Shown here in pieces: positions 15,941-24,102 of a stretch of DNA of 57,293 nt (position 1 is the first letter of the stretch; each line of letters begins with the position of its first letter). This DNA is from Clostridiaceae bacterium UBA6110 (GTDB lineage: Bacteria > Bacillota > Clostridia > Clostridiales > Clostridiaceae): positions 36,783-94,075 of the forward strand of contig DIWI01000024.1 of the NCBI GenBank assembly GCA_002428415.1, in the 5' to 3' direction. Both the position numbers and the translations under genes were made by a program. A model generated the notes under the pieces. That model had not been told where the DNA came from. It made no database searches and saw only the letters and a list, made by a program, of their open reading frames with translations.

Positions 15941-16685
15941 GGGATATTTTGCATATCTTTTGTTAGGGCATATCTTAGGTGATTTCTATACTCAAACTAA
16001 AGGGATGGCAGAAAAGAAAGAGAATCATCTGATATGGGTATTAATTCACGGCGCAGCCTATCTGGGTGCATTTTTACTGGCAGCTCTCCCCATAGCTTCA
16101 TTTGATATTATTGTTGTAGCTGTGATTGCTTCAGCAGCTCACTTTTTAATTGACCTCATGAAGCATTTGTACCTTCTGAAAATCAAGAAAAGCATAATGA
16201 CTCAGAGCTTTGAGCGGAACATGTTTTTTGGAGACCAGATATTGCATATCATCAGTCTGATAGTTATTGGTTATATAGCGACTCGCAATAATCCATCAAT
16301 AGCAGCCCTCAAAATAATCGATGATTTTCTTATAGTAGCAGGCACAACCGGTGAAACCGCAGCATCCTGGACCCTTGCCCTACTGATCATACATAAGCCT
16401 GTTAACATTGCAATCCAAAAGCTGCTTATGGTATATAGACCCAAAGGCAAGGATGAGTGTGGAGTCAATGACAATAATGCCGGGAGATTCATCGGAACGG
16501 TAGAACGCCTGATAATGCTGATGTTCATATCTATCGGGCAGTATTCAGCAATTGGGTTAGTGCTGACTGCGAAGTCTATCGCAAGATATGATAAGATTGC
16601 AAGGGAACCTGAATTTGCAGAATACTATCTGCTGGGGACTTTACTTAGTACTGCATCAGTTGTGATTGCATCTTCTTTACTGTAA
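15933..16685 (+). CDS. DUF3307 family membrane protein
   Basis: A 250-residue membrane protein with about six helices. The N-terminal LLLGHILGDFYTQTKGMAEKK and SAAHFLIDLMKH segments are the DUF3307 signature. Function is unknown. The family is often found next to SatD, and here the genes overlap by 8 bases. AAGGAG at 15922-15927 favours the ATG at 15933 over that at 15930. The pair probably acts together, with SatD as the cytosolic partner (inference). Confidence 0.85.
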   Translation: MAKGYFAYLLLGHILGDFYTQTKGMAEKKENHLIWVLIHGAAYLGAFLLAALPIASFDIIVVAVIASAAHFLIDLMKHLYLLKIKKSIMTQSFERNMFFGDQILHIISLIVIGYIATRNNPSIAALKIIDDFLIVAGTTGETAASWTLALLIIHKPVNIAIQKLLMVYRPKGKDECGVNDNNAGRFIGTVERLIMLMFISIGQYSAIGLVLTAKSIARYDKIAREPEFAEYYLLGTLLSTASVVIASSLL

Positions 16686-16706
16686 ATAATACAGAAGTGA
16701 TGGGGT

Positions 16707-16722
16707 ATATGCACAAGCATAT
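16707..16722 (+). terminator. Weak hairpin after the DUF3307 gene
   Basis: ATATGC, a 4-base loop, GCATAT, then TTAATTTG. The stem is short and AT-rich, so it is at best a weak terminator. Confidence 0.35.
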
Positions 16723-16872
16723 TTAATTTGGGGGTGGCTGGGAAAAGGGGAAAATATCAAATTTCCTCAAAATTTAATTTTGGTCCATACAGACACAAAG
16801 GATTACTTCCGTCAGTTTATGACGGCAATGATGTCTCTTGCTTACTTGCTACTCATAAATTGGAGGCATGGA

Positions 16873-17709
16873 ATGGAAATCGAAATGACCAAGGAAAAAT
16901 CAAAGGCTGAACCTTCTGCATTAAAGGGAACATCGGTGCTTATGATGCTGACCTCGCTGCTTGCACTCTTAGCTTCACTTGCCGGCATATTTTCAAGTGA
17001 TGTTTATCGCGACCTGATTCAGACTGGAGCCATAACAGAGTACCTGATCCTTGGGTCAGTAGTCCAGGATATCATAACAGTACCTGTGTCCATTGCCTTA
17101 TTCATCTCATCCTTCATATATATCAAGGGTAAAGACAGAAGGGTGCTCACAGCCATGGCAGGACTTGTTTCGTACATCTTCTACGGATACGCGCTATTCT
17201 CCATTCAGGGACAGTATACAAGGCTCTACCTTATATACCTTGCCATTTTCGGTGCCTCTGCCTATGGGCTTATGTTCATTGTGCCAAGGCTGATTCATAT
17301 GTCCAGCCTCACTGAAGTGCCAAGAGGACTCAGGAGAGGGATAGCAGGATTCCTTTTGCTTATTCTCGCAGTTCTTGTTCCCGTATGGATAATGAGGATG
17401 CAGCCGGACATTGCAAACAGAGCACCAGGCGAGCTGTATGGAGTATTCGTTCTTGATCTTGCTGTAGTATTTCCAGCTTTTGGAATCATAGCATTCAACC
17501 TGATAAGAAACAACGCTGCCATTGACCTGCTGACTGCTGCAGCCCTTGTGAAGGTTTTTACCCTGTGCCTTTCTGTAGGACTCGGTGAATTCATAAAGCC
17601 ATCCTTCGGATTTCCTCAGGACATGGCGATGACTTTCATTTTCATAACTCTGACAATTGTTTCAGCTATATTTTCAGTGTTCATTTTCAGGAAGCTTAAG
17701 GCTGACTGA
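16873..17709 (+). CDS. Uncharacterised multi-pass membrane protein
   Basis: A 278-residue protein with about eight predicted membrane helices, a short charged cytosolic start (MEIEMTKEKSK) and no recognisable catalytic motif. GGAGG at 16862-16866 sits 6 bases before the ATG at 16873; a longer reading from 16780 lacks a ribosome site. It is a single gene with a strong terminator behind it. I do not recognise the family; a transporter or sensor role cannot be distinguished. Confidence 0.75.
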   Translation: MEIEMTKEKSKAEPSALKGTSVLMMLTSLLALLASLAGIFSSDVYRDLIQTGAITEYLILGSVVQDIITVPVSIALFISSFIYIKGKDRRVLTAMAGLVSYIFYGYALFSIQGQYTRLYLIYLAIFGASAYGLMFIVPRLIHMSSLTEVPRGLRRGIAGFLLLILAVLVPVWIMRMQPDIANRAPGELYGVFVLDLAVVFPAFGIIAFNLIRNNAAIDLLTAAALVKVFTLCLSVGLGEFIKPSFGFPQDMAMTFIFITLTIVSAIFSVFIFRKLKAD

Positions 17710-17727
17710 ATAAATTTGACCATCAGA

Positions 17728-17766
17728 AAAGGAATGAGCACCTGTTTTGCAGGTCCTCATTCCTTT
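17728..17766. terminator. Bidirectional terminator, membrane protein / potassium operon
   Basis: AAAGGAATGAG (17728-17738) pairs with CTCATTCCTTT (17756-17766); an inner ACCTG/CAGGT pair forms the top of the stem. The flanking A and T runs suit both directions. Confidence 0.88.
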
Positions 17767-17773
17767 ACTTTGG

Positions 17774-17797
17774 TGTCAGGCATCAAGATGCCTGACA
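17774..17797 (-). terminator. Second hairpin over the stop codon of the OB-fold gene
   Basis: An 11-bp perfect stem TGTCAGGCATC/GATGCCTGACA with a 2-base centre. It contains the stop codon (17776-17778) of the reverse-strand gene and lies just before the main terminator. Confidence 0.6.
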
Positions 17798-18297
17798 TTA
17801 TGCTTTTTCCTTAGGCTTGACTGTCTTATGAAATAGATGGCAAACGGGGTTGCTGCAATTGAAAGTATTGACGCCCATATTGCCTTGGTCGGACTTGCAC
17901 TGTGACTGATCACTTCTCCTGACTTTATTATATAAAGTGTTTTTGCATGAATGTCCGGCTCTCCACCGTGCTCAAGGCATGCCCTGCGGTAGGTTCCTGT
18001 TATTCTAAGCGTGTCGCCTTTGTGGCTGTAGTCACCGAAGTATCCAATCCTGTCTGCGGTCTGCTTGTCCATCCATACGCCAATGGCGTTTGTCCCATCG
18101 TTGACATTAACCCAGGTGCCTTCTGGCCTCTCCATTTTCTCACCTATTGCTTCGGCTGTTATCGTTACTTTCTCACCATCCAGAGAAATTGCATTCTCAA
18201 TAAGGTCATTTATTGAATATGAGACTGATGCATCAGCTGCTGTGGATGGGAAAAGAAGAATCAGGCTGAATATGACCGCGCGGATGTATTTTTCCAT
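17776..18297 (-). CDS. Exported OB-fold protein with C-terminal membrane anchor
   Basis: A 173-residue protein: a signal peptide (residues 1-23, AVIFSLILLFPSTAADA), an OB-fold-like domain (about 28-130, KVTITAEAIGEKMERP, GTWVNVNDGTNAIGVWM, DTLRITGTYRRACLEHGG), then one membrane helix (about 140-160) and a basic tail RKKHN. It would sit outside the cell, anchored at its C-terminus. It overlaps trkH by 37 bases and takes its ribosome site from within trkH, so it belongs to the potassium operon. Function is unknown; an accessory or ligand-binding role is inferred. Confidence 0.75.
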   Translation of the reverse strand: MEKYIRAVIFSLILLFPSTAADASVSYSINDLIENAISLDGEKVTITAEAIGEKMERPEGTWVNVNDGTNAIGVWMDKQTADRIGYFGDYSHKGDTLRITGTYRRACLEHGGEPDIHAKTLYIIKSGEVISHSASPTKAIWASILSIAATPFAIYFIRQSSLRKKHNVRHLDA

Positions 18298-19814
18298 AAT
18301 CTTTTCAGTCCTCCTCCCAGATAGCCGATGAGTGCGAATACCGACAGGAATTCAAGCCTTCCCAGGTACATGGCCACAATGTAGTATATCTTCATTGCAG
18401 CAGGCATGGTCGGAGTCGTTACACCAATTGAGAGTCCGACATTTCCGGTCACTGAAGCTGCCTCAAATGCAGAATGTGACAATGGATAGCCGTAGAAGGT
18501 TCCAAGCAGCGTACCGGCGCCGAACATGACGATATAGAGCAGGATTACAAGGGCTGATGATTTTACCAGGCTGTCGTCAAGGACTTGTTCCTTTATATGG
18601 TGGAACTTGTTTACCTTGACTATTCTCTCAGACGTCAGAAGCTTCCGTACGTCGACTACAATTCCCTTGAGAACCACTCCTACCCGCAGTCCCTTGAAGC
18701 CGCCTGCAGTGGAGCATGCTGATCCGCCTATCAGCATTACAACAATCATGATGAGTATCGCAAAATCTCCCCATTCAAGTGCGAACTGCCTTGCATATAC
18801 GGAGCCGAAACCAGTTGTAGTATGAGCTGAAAGTACATTGAACACAACTCGTCTGAATGCTGAAACAGCATCGGGATATACACCAAGCCTGGCAAGTCCT
18901 GCGAGTACCAGAACGGTGGATATGAATGCGGTGATGAAGAAGCTCTGTGTTTCGATGTTTTTCACCAGTTCCTTCTTCTTGCCGTGCCACATGGCATAAT
19001 GCAGACCGAAGTTGAAGGAGCCAAGGATGAATATCACCATAGCGACAGTCTCGTAGGTGATGCTGTGGTAGTACATTATGTTCTGGGAGTTTGGTGCAAA
19101 GCCGCCTGTGCTCCATGAGGACTCGAACATGTAAAGGGCGTGGAGAAGCGAAGACAAAGGCCTGAGTCCGATTGCAATTCCTGTTATCCATAGTGCACCG
19201 GTACCTAATGCCAGATACACCATGCTGATCTTCCAAATCTGCCGTGCGGTTCCCTTGACGTTTGGCAGGAGCTCAATGTCCTTCCCTTCACCTACATACA
19301 TCTTGTAGGCCCCGCCAGTTTCCCTCACAAGAAACGTCAGTGCCAGTACAACCATACCCTGGCCACCTATGAAGGTCAGTATGTGCCGCCACATGTTCAG
19401 CCCGTTTGAGATGTGATCGATATCAAGTGTAAGTACTAGGCCTGTGGTCGTGAAGCCGCTCATGACATCGAACATCGAGTCGAGCAGCGAAGGATTATGG
19501 CCGCTTAGCCTGTATGGAATGGCACACAGGAATGTAAGAAGGATCCATGACAGCGATGCTATGATAAAGCCATGCTTCCATTGAAGGTCCGATTTTCCTG
19601 CCTTAACCCTTTTCCCCAGCATTATCATTCCAATTCCTATGATGGAAGAAGACGAAATACCTATGAGAAAATCAAGCGCAGGCTCCCATTCCCTGAAGAA
19701 CAGTGACGTCAAAAGGGGGATCACCATCAAAGCAGAAACGCTTGTGACGATGTACCCCGTGTAATAGCTTATTACATCGGCATTAGATGCCTTTTTCACG
19801 GTGTTCATGTTCAT
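18261..19814 (-). CDS. trkH: Potassium uptake protein TrkH
   Basis: A 517-residue channel-like subunit. The four selectivity-filter repeats are visible: SGFTTTGLVLT, SWSTGGFAPNS, AHTTTGFGSV and VTGNVGLSIG, each with the key Gly. It forms the K+ translocation pathway in the membrane and is gated by the TrkA proteins encoded upstream. The ATG at 19814 overlaps the stop of the 34-residue gene (ATGA) and has no good ribosome site of its own, so translation is probably coupled. Confidence 0.95.
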   Translation of the reverse strand: MNMNTVKKASNADVISYYTGYIVTSVSALMVIPLLTSLFFREWEPALDFLIGISSSSIIGIGMIMLGKRVKAGKSDLQWKHGFIIASLSWILLTFLCAIPYRLSGHNPSLLDSMFDVMSGFTTTGLVLTLDIDHISNGLNMWRHILTFIGGQGMVVLALTFLVRETGGAYKMYVGEGKDIELLPNVKGTARQIWKISMVYLALGTGALWITGIAIGLRPLSSLLHALYMFESSWSTGGFAPNSQNIMYYHSITYETVAMVIFILGSFNFGLHYAMWHGKKKELVKNIETQSFFITAFISTVLVLAGLARLGVYPDAVSAFRRVVFNVLSAHTTTGFGSVYARQFALEWGDFAILIMIVVMLIGGSACSTAGGFKGLRVGVVLKGIVVDVRKLLTSERIVKVNKFHHIKEQVLDDSLVKSSALVILLYIVMFGAGTLLGTFYGYPLSHSAFEAASVTGNVGLSIGVTTPTMPAAMKIYYIVAMYLGRLEFLSVFALIGYLGGGLKRLWKNTSARSYSA

Positions 19815-19915
19815 TTCATCAGCAATGCTGAAGCCCCTATAGTCATAGCAATGAAGAAGCCTACAGTCAGCAGTTCAGCGATTATTCCCTTTATCTCATT
19901 CAGATCAATTTCCAT
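19811..19915 (-). CDS. 34-residue membrane microprotein in the trk operon
   Basis: An ATG at 19915, inside the last codons of trkA2, opens a 34-codon frame that ends by sharing ATGA with trkH. It encodes an acidic amphipathic start (MEIDLNEIKG) and one hydrophobic helix (about residues 11-33, LLTVGFFIAMTIGASALLM). A purine-rich GGTGGTG lies upstream. The exact fit between the genes on both sides argues that it is translated. By analogy with other small subunits of ion pumps and channels it could modulate TrkH (inference). No family is recognised. Confidence 0.65.
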   Translation of the reverse strand: MEIDLNEIKGIIAELLTVGFFIAMTIGASALLMK

Positions 19916-20580
19916 TTTTTTACACCACCATATATTTCTTTGGATAGAATCGACATTGTATCTGTATTCGTCACAAGAAGTGCACGGTCGCCTGAGGTGA
20001 GTATCGTATCCCCCTTGGGATATATGACTTTGCTGCCCCGAAGGACAGATGCGAAAACGCATTCCTCGGGAAGAGTAAGGTCTTTGATCCTCTTGCCGTC
20101 CCAGACCATTCGCTTGTTCAGGGCTACCTCGGCCAATACCATCGAACCTCTTTCGAAGGTAGATACTATCTTTATGTCGTCCCTGTTCAGCTCGTTTTCA
20201 ATCAGGGTTGCAATTACTGCTGTGCTGCATACTGTCGTGTCTATGCCAAGAAGCCTGAACATTTCCATGTTCTTCGGATTGTTTACTCTTGCTATGGTCT
20301 TGTTTATGTTGAAGGTAAGCTTTGCTATCTGGCAGATAACCAGGTTTTCCTCATCTGATCCCGTGACTGCAGCTACTATCTCGGCATTGTCTATGCCTGC
20401 ATCCTTTAAGACCTCCGGATCTGTTCCGTCTCCCTGGATGACATCAGCGCCGATTGCATCAGCAGCCCTCATGCAGGCATCCTTGTCGCGTTCGACAAGA
20501 GTGGCGCAGTGGCCTCTCTCGTGCAGAGTCCTGAAGAGGTTGTAGCCGACCTTTCCTCCTCCAATTATTAATGCTCTCAT
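19900..20580 (-). CDS. trkA: TrkA family potassium uptake regulatory subunit (second copy)
   Basis: A 226-residue protein: an N-terminal RCK Rossmann domain (IIGGGKVGYNLFRTL, acidic residue in LVERDKD binding the ribose) and a C-terminal TrkA-C domain (about 140-220). It binds NAD(H) or nucleotides in the cytosol and gates TrkH. It overlaps the first trkA by 4 bases. Two single-domain TrkA proteins together would correspond to the duplicated TrkA of enterobacteria. Confidence 0.93.
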   Translation of the reverse strand: MRALIIGGGKVGYNLFRTLHERGHCATLVERDKDACMRAADAIGADVIQGDGTDPEVLKDAGIDNAEIVAAVTGSDEENLVICQIAKLTFNINKTIARVNNPKNMEMFRLLGIDTTVCSTAVIATLIENELNRDDIKIVSTFERGSMVLAEVALNKRMVWDGKRIKDLTLPEECVFASVLRGSKVIYPKGDTILTSGDRALLVTNTDTMSILSKEIYGGVKKWKLI

Positions 20581-21230
20581 ACAAACATCTCCTTGGTCAG
20601 TAGGCCCATGAGCTTTTTCTTGTCGTCAGACCTTATGGTAGCGATAAGCCTGTCGCCCTTTGTAATAGTATCATCCTTCTTTGGGAGGCTCATCTCGCAG
20701 CCCCTTATAAGGCCGCTTAAAAGACATGAGCATTTTGACTCGATTTCACTTACTGTACAAGTTACTTGCCTGTCTACAAGGAGCTCAACTATCTCATGCT
20801 CCGACCAAAGCTCTGCCAGTACGTCAAACCTCTCAACCAGAAGCTTGGACTTAAGCACGTCGACACCTGACTGGACAGGATTTATAGTATCTATGCCTAT
20901 GGTCTCATAAATAAACTTCTTATTTGGCTCGTTGACCCTTGCGATGACCTTAGGTACCTTGTGGACCCTGTCTGCAATCATTGACACAGTGATGTTTACA
21001 TTGTCGTCATGGGTGACAGCCAGCAGTGCGTCAGCCCTGTCGATTCCAGCCTCCATCAGCTTGTCATTGTCGTATTCCACTCCCTTTATCCGCAATCCGT
21101 TGAAGCCTGAGCCAAGTCTCTCAAGGTTTTCATCATCCCTGTCAAGTATGCAAATGTCATGGCCATTGTCGGAAAGTTCCTTGGCAAGTGTGCTTCCTAG
21201 CCTTCCGCAGCCTATTATGATTATGTACAT
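20577..21230 (-). CDS. trkA: TrkA family potassium uptake regulatory subunit (first copy)
   Basis: A 217-residue protein: an RCK domain with IIGCGRLGSTLAKEL and the acidic CILDRDDEN, plus a TrkA-C domain ending GDRLIATIRSDDKKKL. It is a cytosolic gating subunit for TrkH, partner of the second TrkA downstream (ATGA overlap). It is 18 bases after the TPR gene, so the operon order is TPR, trkA1, trkA2, microprotein, trkH, OB-fold protein. Confidence 0.93.
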   Translation of the reverse strand: MYIIIIGCGRLGSTLAKELSDNGHDICILDRDDENLERLGSGFNGLRIKGVEYDNDKLMEAGIDRADALLAVTHDDNVNITVSMIADRVHKVPKVIARVNEPNKKFIYETIGIDTINPVQSGVDVLKSKLLVERFDVLAELWSEHEIVELLVDRQVTCTVSEIESKCSCLLSGLIRGCEMSLPKKDDTITKGDRLIATIRSDDKKKLMGLLTKEMFV

Positions 21231-21248
21231 CGTTACCGACCTCTTATC

Positions 21249-21638
21249 CTATATTCTTTTTCTTTGGTTTCTAGATTTGTACTCGGCATATGCGAAAGAG
21301 GCCGGAAGCTCTTCTATTTTGCAGGCATCACCATAATCAGGGGCACCTGTGTTCCTTGCGCAGCTGTATGAAGTGATTCTTGCCAGATTCCTGCTCGCCG
21401 GCTCATATGACGGATCAAGGGCATATGCAGCCCTGTAGTGCCTGCAGGCAAGTGCAAGGTCGCGTTTAAGCTCCGCGATTATCCCAAGAAGGTTGTGATA
21501 TTCCGGTTGATTCTGGTCCTCCTGGGCAGCCTGGCCTAAAAGCACCCTGGCACGGTCGTAGTCGCCAAGCTTAATTGCTGTAGCTGCAGAACCTATTTTA
21601 CTTGTATAGGTTGTCGATGGTACTATTCGTGTATTCAT
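21249..21638 (-). CDS. TPR repeat protein heading the potassium operon
   Basis: A 129-residue protein with about two TPR units (residues 20-90: AATAIKLGDYDRARVLLGQA, QPEYHNLLGIIAELKRDLA, ACRHYRAAYALDPSYEPA), probably a protein-interaction scaffold in the cytosol. GGAGG at 21647-21651 selects the ATG at 21638. It is 18 bases from trkA1 and so likely co-transcribed with the Trk genes. The role in potassium uptake is inferred only from position. Confidence 0.8.
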   Translation of the reverse strand: MNTRIVPSTTYTSKIGSAATAIKLGDYDRARVLLGQAAQEDQNQPEYHNLLGIIAELKRDLALACRHYRAAYALDPSYEPASRNLARITSYSCARNTGAPDYGDACKIEELPASFAYAEYKSRNQRKRI

Positions 21639-21744
21639 TGATTTTTCCTCCATAGGGATCAACAATAACCACTCTGTTGGTCTCTTTTTACAGACTAATA
21701 TTAGCAGTTTTCATATAAACATGGTGTTAAGACGGAAGGCGCCG

Positions 21745-21761
21745 TATAAATTTCGTATAAA
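21745..21761. promoter_or_regulatory. KdpE-box-like direct repeat between trk and kdp-type genes
   Basis: TATAAA at 21745-21750 and again at 21756-21761, an 11-base period. On the reverse strand this reads TTTATA-N5-TTTATA, very close to the E. coli KdpE site TTTATA-N5-TTTACA (recalled). A third TATAAA is at 21714-21719. It lies between the TPR-trk operon and the sensor/regulator pair, so it may control both. Confidence 0.55.
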
Positions 21762-21781
21762 GATTTCTATGGAGGCTTTCA

Positions 21782-23332
21782 ATGCTGATAAAATACAGGT
21801 ATGGGCATATAATTGAAGTGGTGGATAGTGGGAGTCAAATTATGGGAGGCGCTGTTATGACTGACAGGACAGGCAGAAAGAAAAATGACAGTCTGGTCAT
21901 GAGGAATGTAATTGTTACAGCCGGAATTAGCATGGGTACAACCCTTGTCTCATACCTCATCAACCATGTAGGTTTCGAGGAGACTAACATAGTAGTAATA
22001 TACATATTATCTGTTCTTATGGTGTCAAGGTATACCAAGGGATATGCATATGGAATTTTTGCTGCAGTAGCCTCAATGCTTTCCTTCAACTTCTTCTTCA
22101 CAGATCCTGTATATACCTTCAAGGTCGATGACAGCTCGTATTTCGTGACCTTCTTCGTGATGCTCATGGCTGCAATAACCACAAGCGCACTTACAAGCAA
22201 GCTCATATACTCGAAGCAGCTGTCAGACTCCAGGGAAAGGCAATCAAGGACACTGTCAGTGGTGACAGGAGCCTTGGCAGATACAAGCGAGATTCAGGAA
22301 ACTGCCGAAGTTTCAGCTAGATACCTTGCAGGCTTTCTGGATTCTGAGGTAGAATGCTACATCAAAGCCGGCAGCATGGCTTCTCTGATAACAGCCTATC
22401 CTGACGGAGATATAAAAAGGGCGGATGAGCTGATCGGTCCTTCTGTCATAAAGGACAGGATGATGAACAGCTACACCTTTCCGATTGAGGTTAAGGGCAA
22501 CAATATATGCTATTTCAGGCTTCCGGAAGAGGTTGAGGATCTTGATGAGGACAACCGCCAGCTGGTTTCATCCATCATAATGCAGATTACAATATCCATG
22601 GAGAGAGTGCTGCTCATCAAGGAGAAGGAAGTCGCAAGGTCTGAGGCGGAGATGGAAAGATTCAAGAGCAACCTTCTTAGAGCAATATCCCATGACCTCA
22701 GGACACCCCTTACAAGGATAACGGGAACATCCGAGATGCTTGCAGGCAAGCTGAAGGACAAGGAAGACTCTGAGCTCGCCAGCGAAGTGTATAATGACTC
22801 CCTCTGGCTTGCAAGGCTTGTAGAAAACATACTTAGCTTCACGAGGGTTCATGAAGGGAACCTGTCAATAAAGATCCAGAATGAAGCGGTTGATGAGATA
22901 TTCTCTGAGGTTGTAGAGCTATGCGCGAGATATTACCCGAATCATAAGATCAGCATCGCTGTTCCTGAAAGAGTTCTGTTCGTGCCAATGAACGGGAAGC
23001 TTATAGTGCAGGTGCTGATCAATCTGATAGGCAACGCATGTGAGCATACTACGCCTGAGAACGAGATAAAGCTTACAGCCTGGCCAGAGGATGGAAGGGT
23101 TTGGTTTCAGGTGTCTGACAATGGCTGCGGATTCATAGAGGACGACATCCCGAAGATCTTCGATATGTTCTTCGTATCCACCAACAGGCGGACCAGTGAA
23201 AAGCAGGGGCTTGGACTTGGTCTTGCAATCTGCAAGGCTATAGTCGAATTTCATGGTGGAAGGATATTTGCTGAGAACAATACAAGTGGGGGAGCTACTG
23301 TTAAATTCTATCTGAAGGGAGATGGTGTATAG
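21782..23332 (+). CDS. KdpD-like sensor histidine kinase lacking the KdpD/Usp domains
   Basis: Up to 516 residues: a DUF4118 membrane unit of four helices (about 40-140) as in KdpD, a GAF-like linker (about 160-275), then HisKA with His304 in AISHDLRTPLTRITG and a HATPase domain (NLIGNACEHT, DNGCGFIEDD, GLGLGLAICKAIVEFHGG). The cytosolic KdpD and universal-stress domains of full KdpD are absent. GGAGG lies before the ATG at 21782; another in-frame ATG at 21857, also with GGGAGG, is possible. No kdpFABC is present; the divergent trk operon is the likely target. Confidence 0.9.
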   Translation: MLIKYRYGHIIEVVDSGSQIMGGAVMTDRTGRKKNDSLVMRNVIVTAGISMGTTLVSYLINHVGFEETNIVVIYILSVLMVSRYTKGYAYGIFAAVASMLSFNFFFTDPVYTFKVDDSSYFVTFFVMLMAAITTSALTSKLIYSKQLSDSRERQSRTLSVVTGALADTSEIQETAEVSARYLAGFLDSEVECYIKAGSMASLITAYPDGDIKRADELIGPSVIKDRMMNSYTFPIEVKGNNICYFRLPEEVEDLDEDNRQLVSSIIMQITISMERVLLIKEKEVARSEAEMERFKSNLLRAISHDLRTPLTRITGTSEMLAGKLKDKEDSELASEVYNDSLWLARLVENILSFTRVHEGNLSIKIQNEAVDEIFSEVVELCARYYPNHKISIAVPERVLFVPMNGKLIVQVLINLIGNACEHTTPENEIKLTAWPEDGRVWFQVSDNGCGFIEDDIPKIFDMFFVSTNRRTSEKQGLGLGLAICKAIVEFHGGRIFAENNTSGGATVKFYLKGDGV

Positions 23333-24022
23333 ATGATAAATCCATTGCTTCTGATCGTAGAGGATGACAAGCAAATCAGGAACTTCATCAATTTTTCCCT
23401 AACATCCCAGGGCTACGAGTGCACTGAGGCTGTGAACGGAAAAGATGCGATGAACATCATCGCCACCCATAACCTGTCTGCGATAATACTCGACCTTGGT
23501 CTGCCTGACATGAGCGGCATGGAGATCATAAGGAAGGTCAGGAGCTTCTCAGATATTCCGATAATCGTCGTATCAGCCCATGACCAGGACCATGACAAGG
23601 TCGAGGCGCTTGACGCAGGAGCGGACGACTATCTGACCAAGCCCTTCTCCATAAAGGAGCTGCTCGCAAGGATAAGGGTAATCTTCAGGCATTTTGACGT
23701 CACTAAAAAGGATATCCCTGCCGTCTACAAGGTAGGTGACCTTGAAATAGATATGGAAAAGCACAAGGTGAGTCTGGAGGGTAAGGAAATACACTTCACT
23801 CCCATGGAATATGATGTGCTGACACTTCTCGTCAGGAACGCAGGCAAGGTCCTCACCCATAAATACATACTCAGGGAGGTTTGGGGATCTGACCTTGAAA
23901 GCGACATGCAAAGCGTCAGGGTCTTCATGGCTAACATAAGGCGCAAGCTTGAGCAGAATCCGACCAAGCCAAGGTACATACTAACTGAGGTGGGAATAGG
24001 ATATCGCTTTGCAGATGAATAG
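23333..24022 (+). CDS. KdpE-like response regulator (OmpR family)
   Basis: A 229-residue protein: a receiver domain with phosphoacceptor Asp54 in ILDLGLPDMSG, VVSAHDQDHDK and the Lys in DYLTKPFS, then an OmpR-type winged helix (about 130-228, TPMEYDVLTLLVRNAGKVLTH). Its ATG directly follows the stop of the kinase gene, so it is its partner. It probably binds the direct repeat at 21745-21761 and controls potassium uptake (inference). Confidence 0.92.
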   Translation: MINPLLLIVEDDKQIRNFINFSLTSQGYECTEAVNGKDAMNIIATHNLSAIILDLGLPDMSGMEIIRKVRSFSDIPIIVVSAHDQDHDKVEALDAGADDYLTKPFSIKELLARIRVIFRHFDVTKKDIPAVYKVGDLEIDMEKHKVSLEGKEIHFTPMEYDVLTLLVRNAGKVLTHKYILREVWGSDLESDMQSVRVFMANIRRKLEQNPTKPRYILTEVGIGYRFADE

Positions 24023-24044
24023 CCAGGGATAAGTAATAATATAG

Positions 24045-24070
24045 AAGGGAGGAGCCGGCGCTCCTCCCTT
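24045..24070. terminator. Bidirectional terminator after the kdpE-like gene
   Basis: AAGGGAGGAGC, a 4-base loop, GCTCCTCCCTT (24045-24055 with 24060-24070), followed by TTAA. Confidence 0.88.
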
Positions 24071-24102
24071 TAATGCTTTAAATTTGGTTTTGAGCTGTTG
24101 TG

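Noticed and set aside
16686..16872. Riboswitch in the leader of the membrane protein gene
   Set aside because: I compared it by eye with the GEMM (c-di-GMP) motif and found no conserved core; only a weak hairpin is visible.
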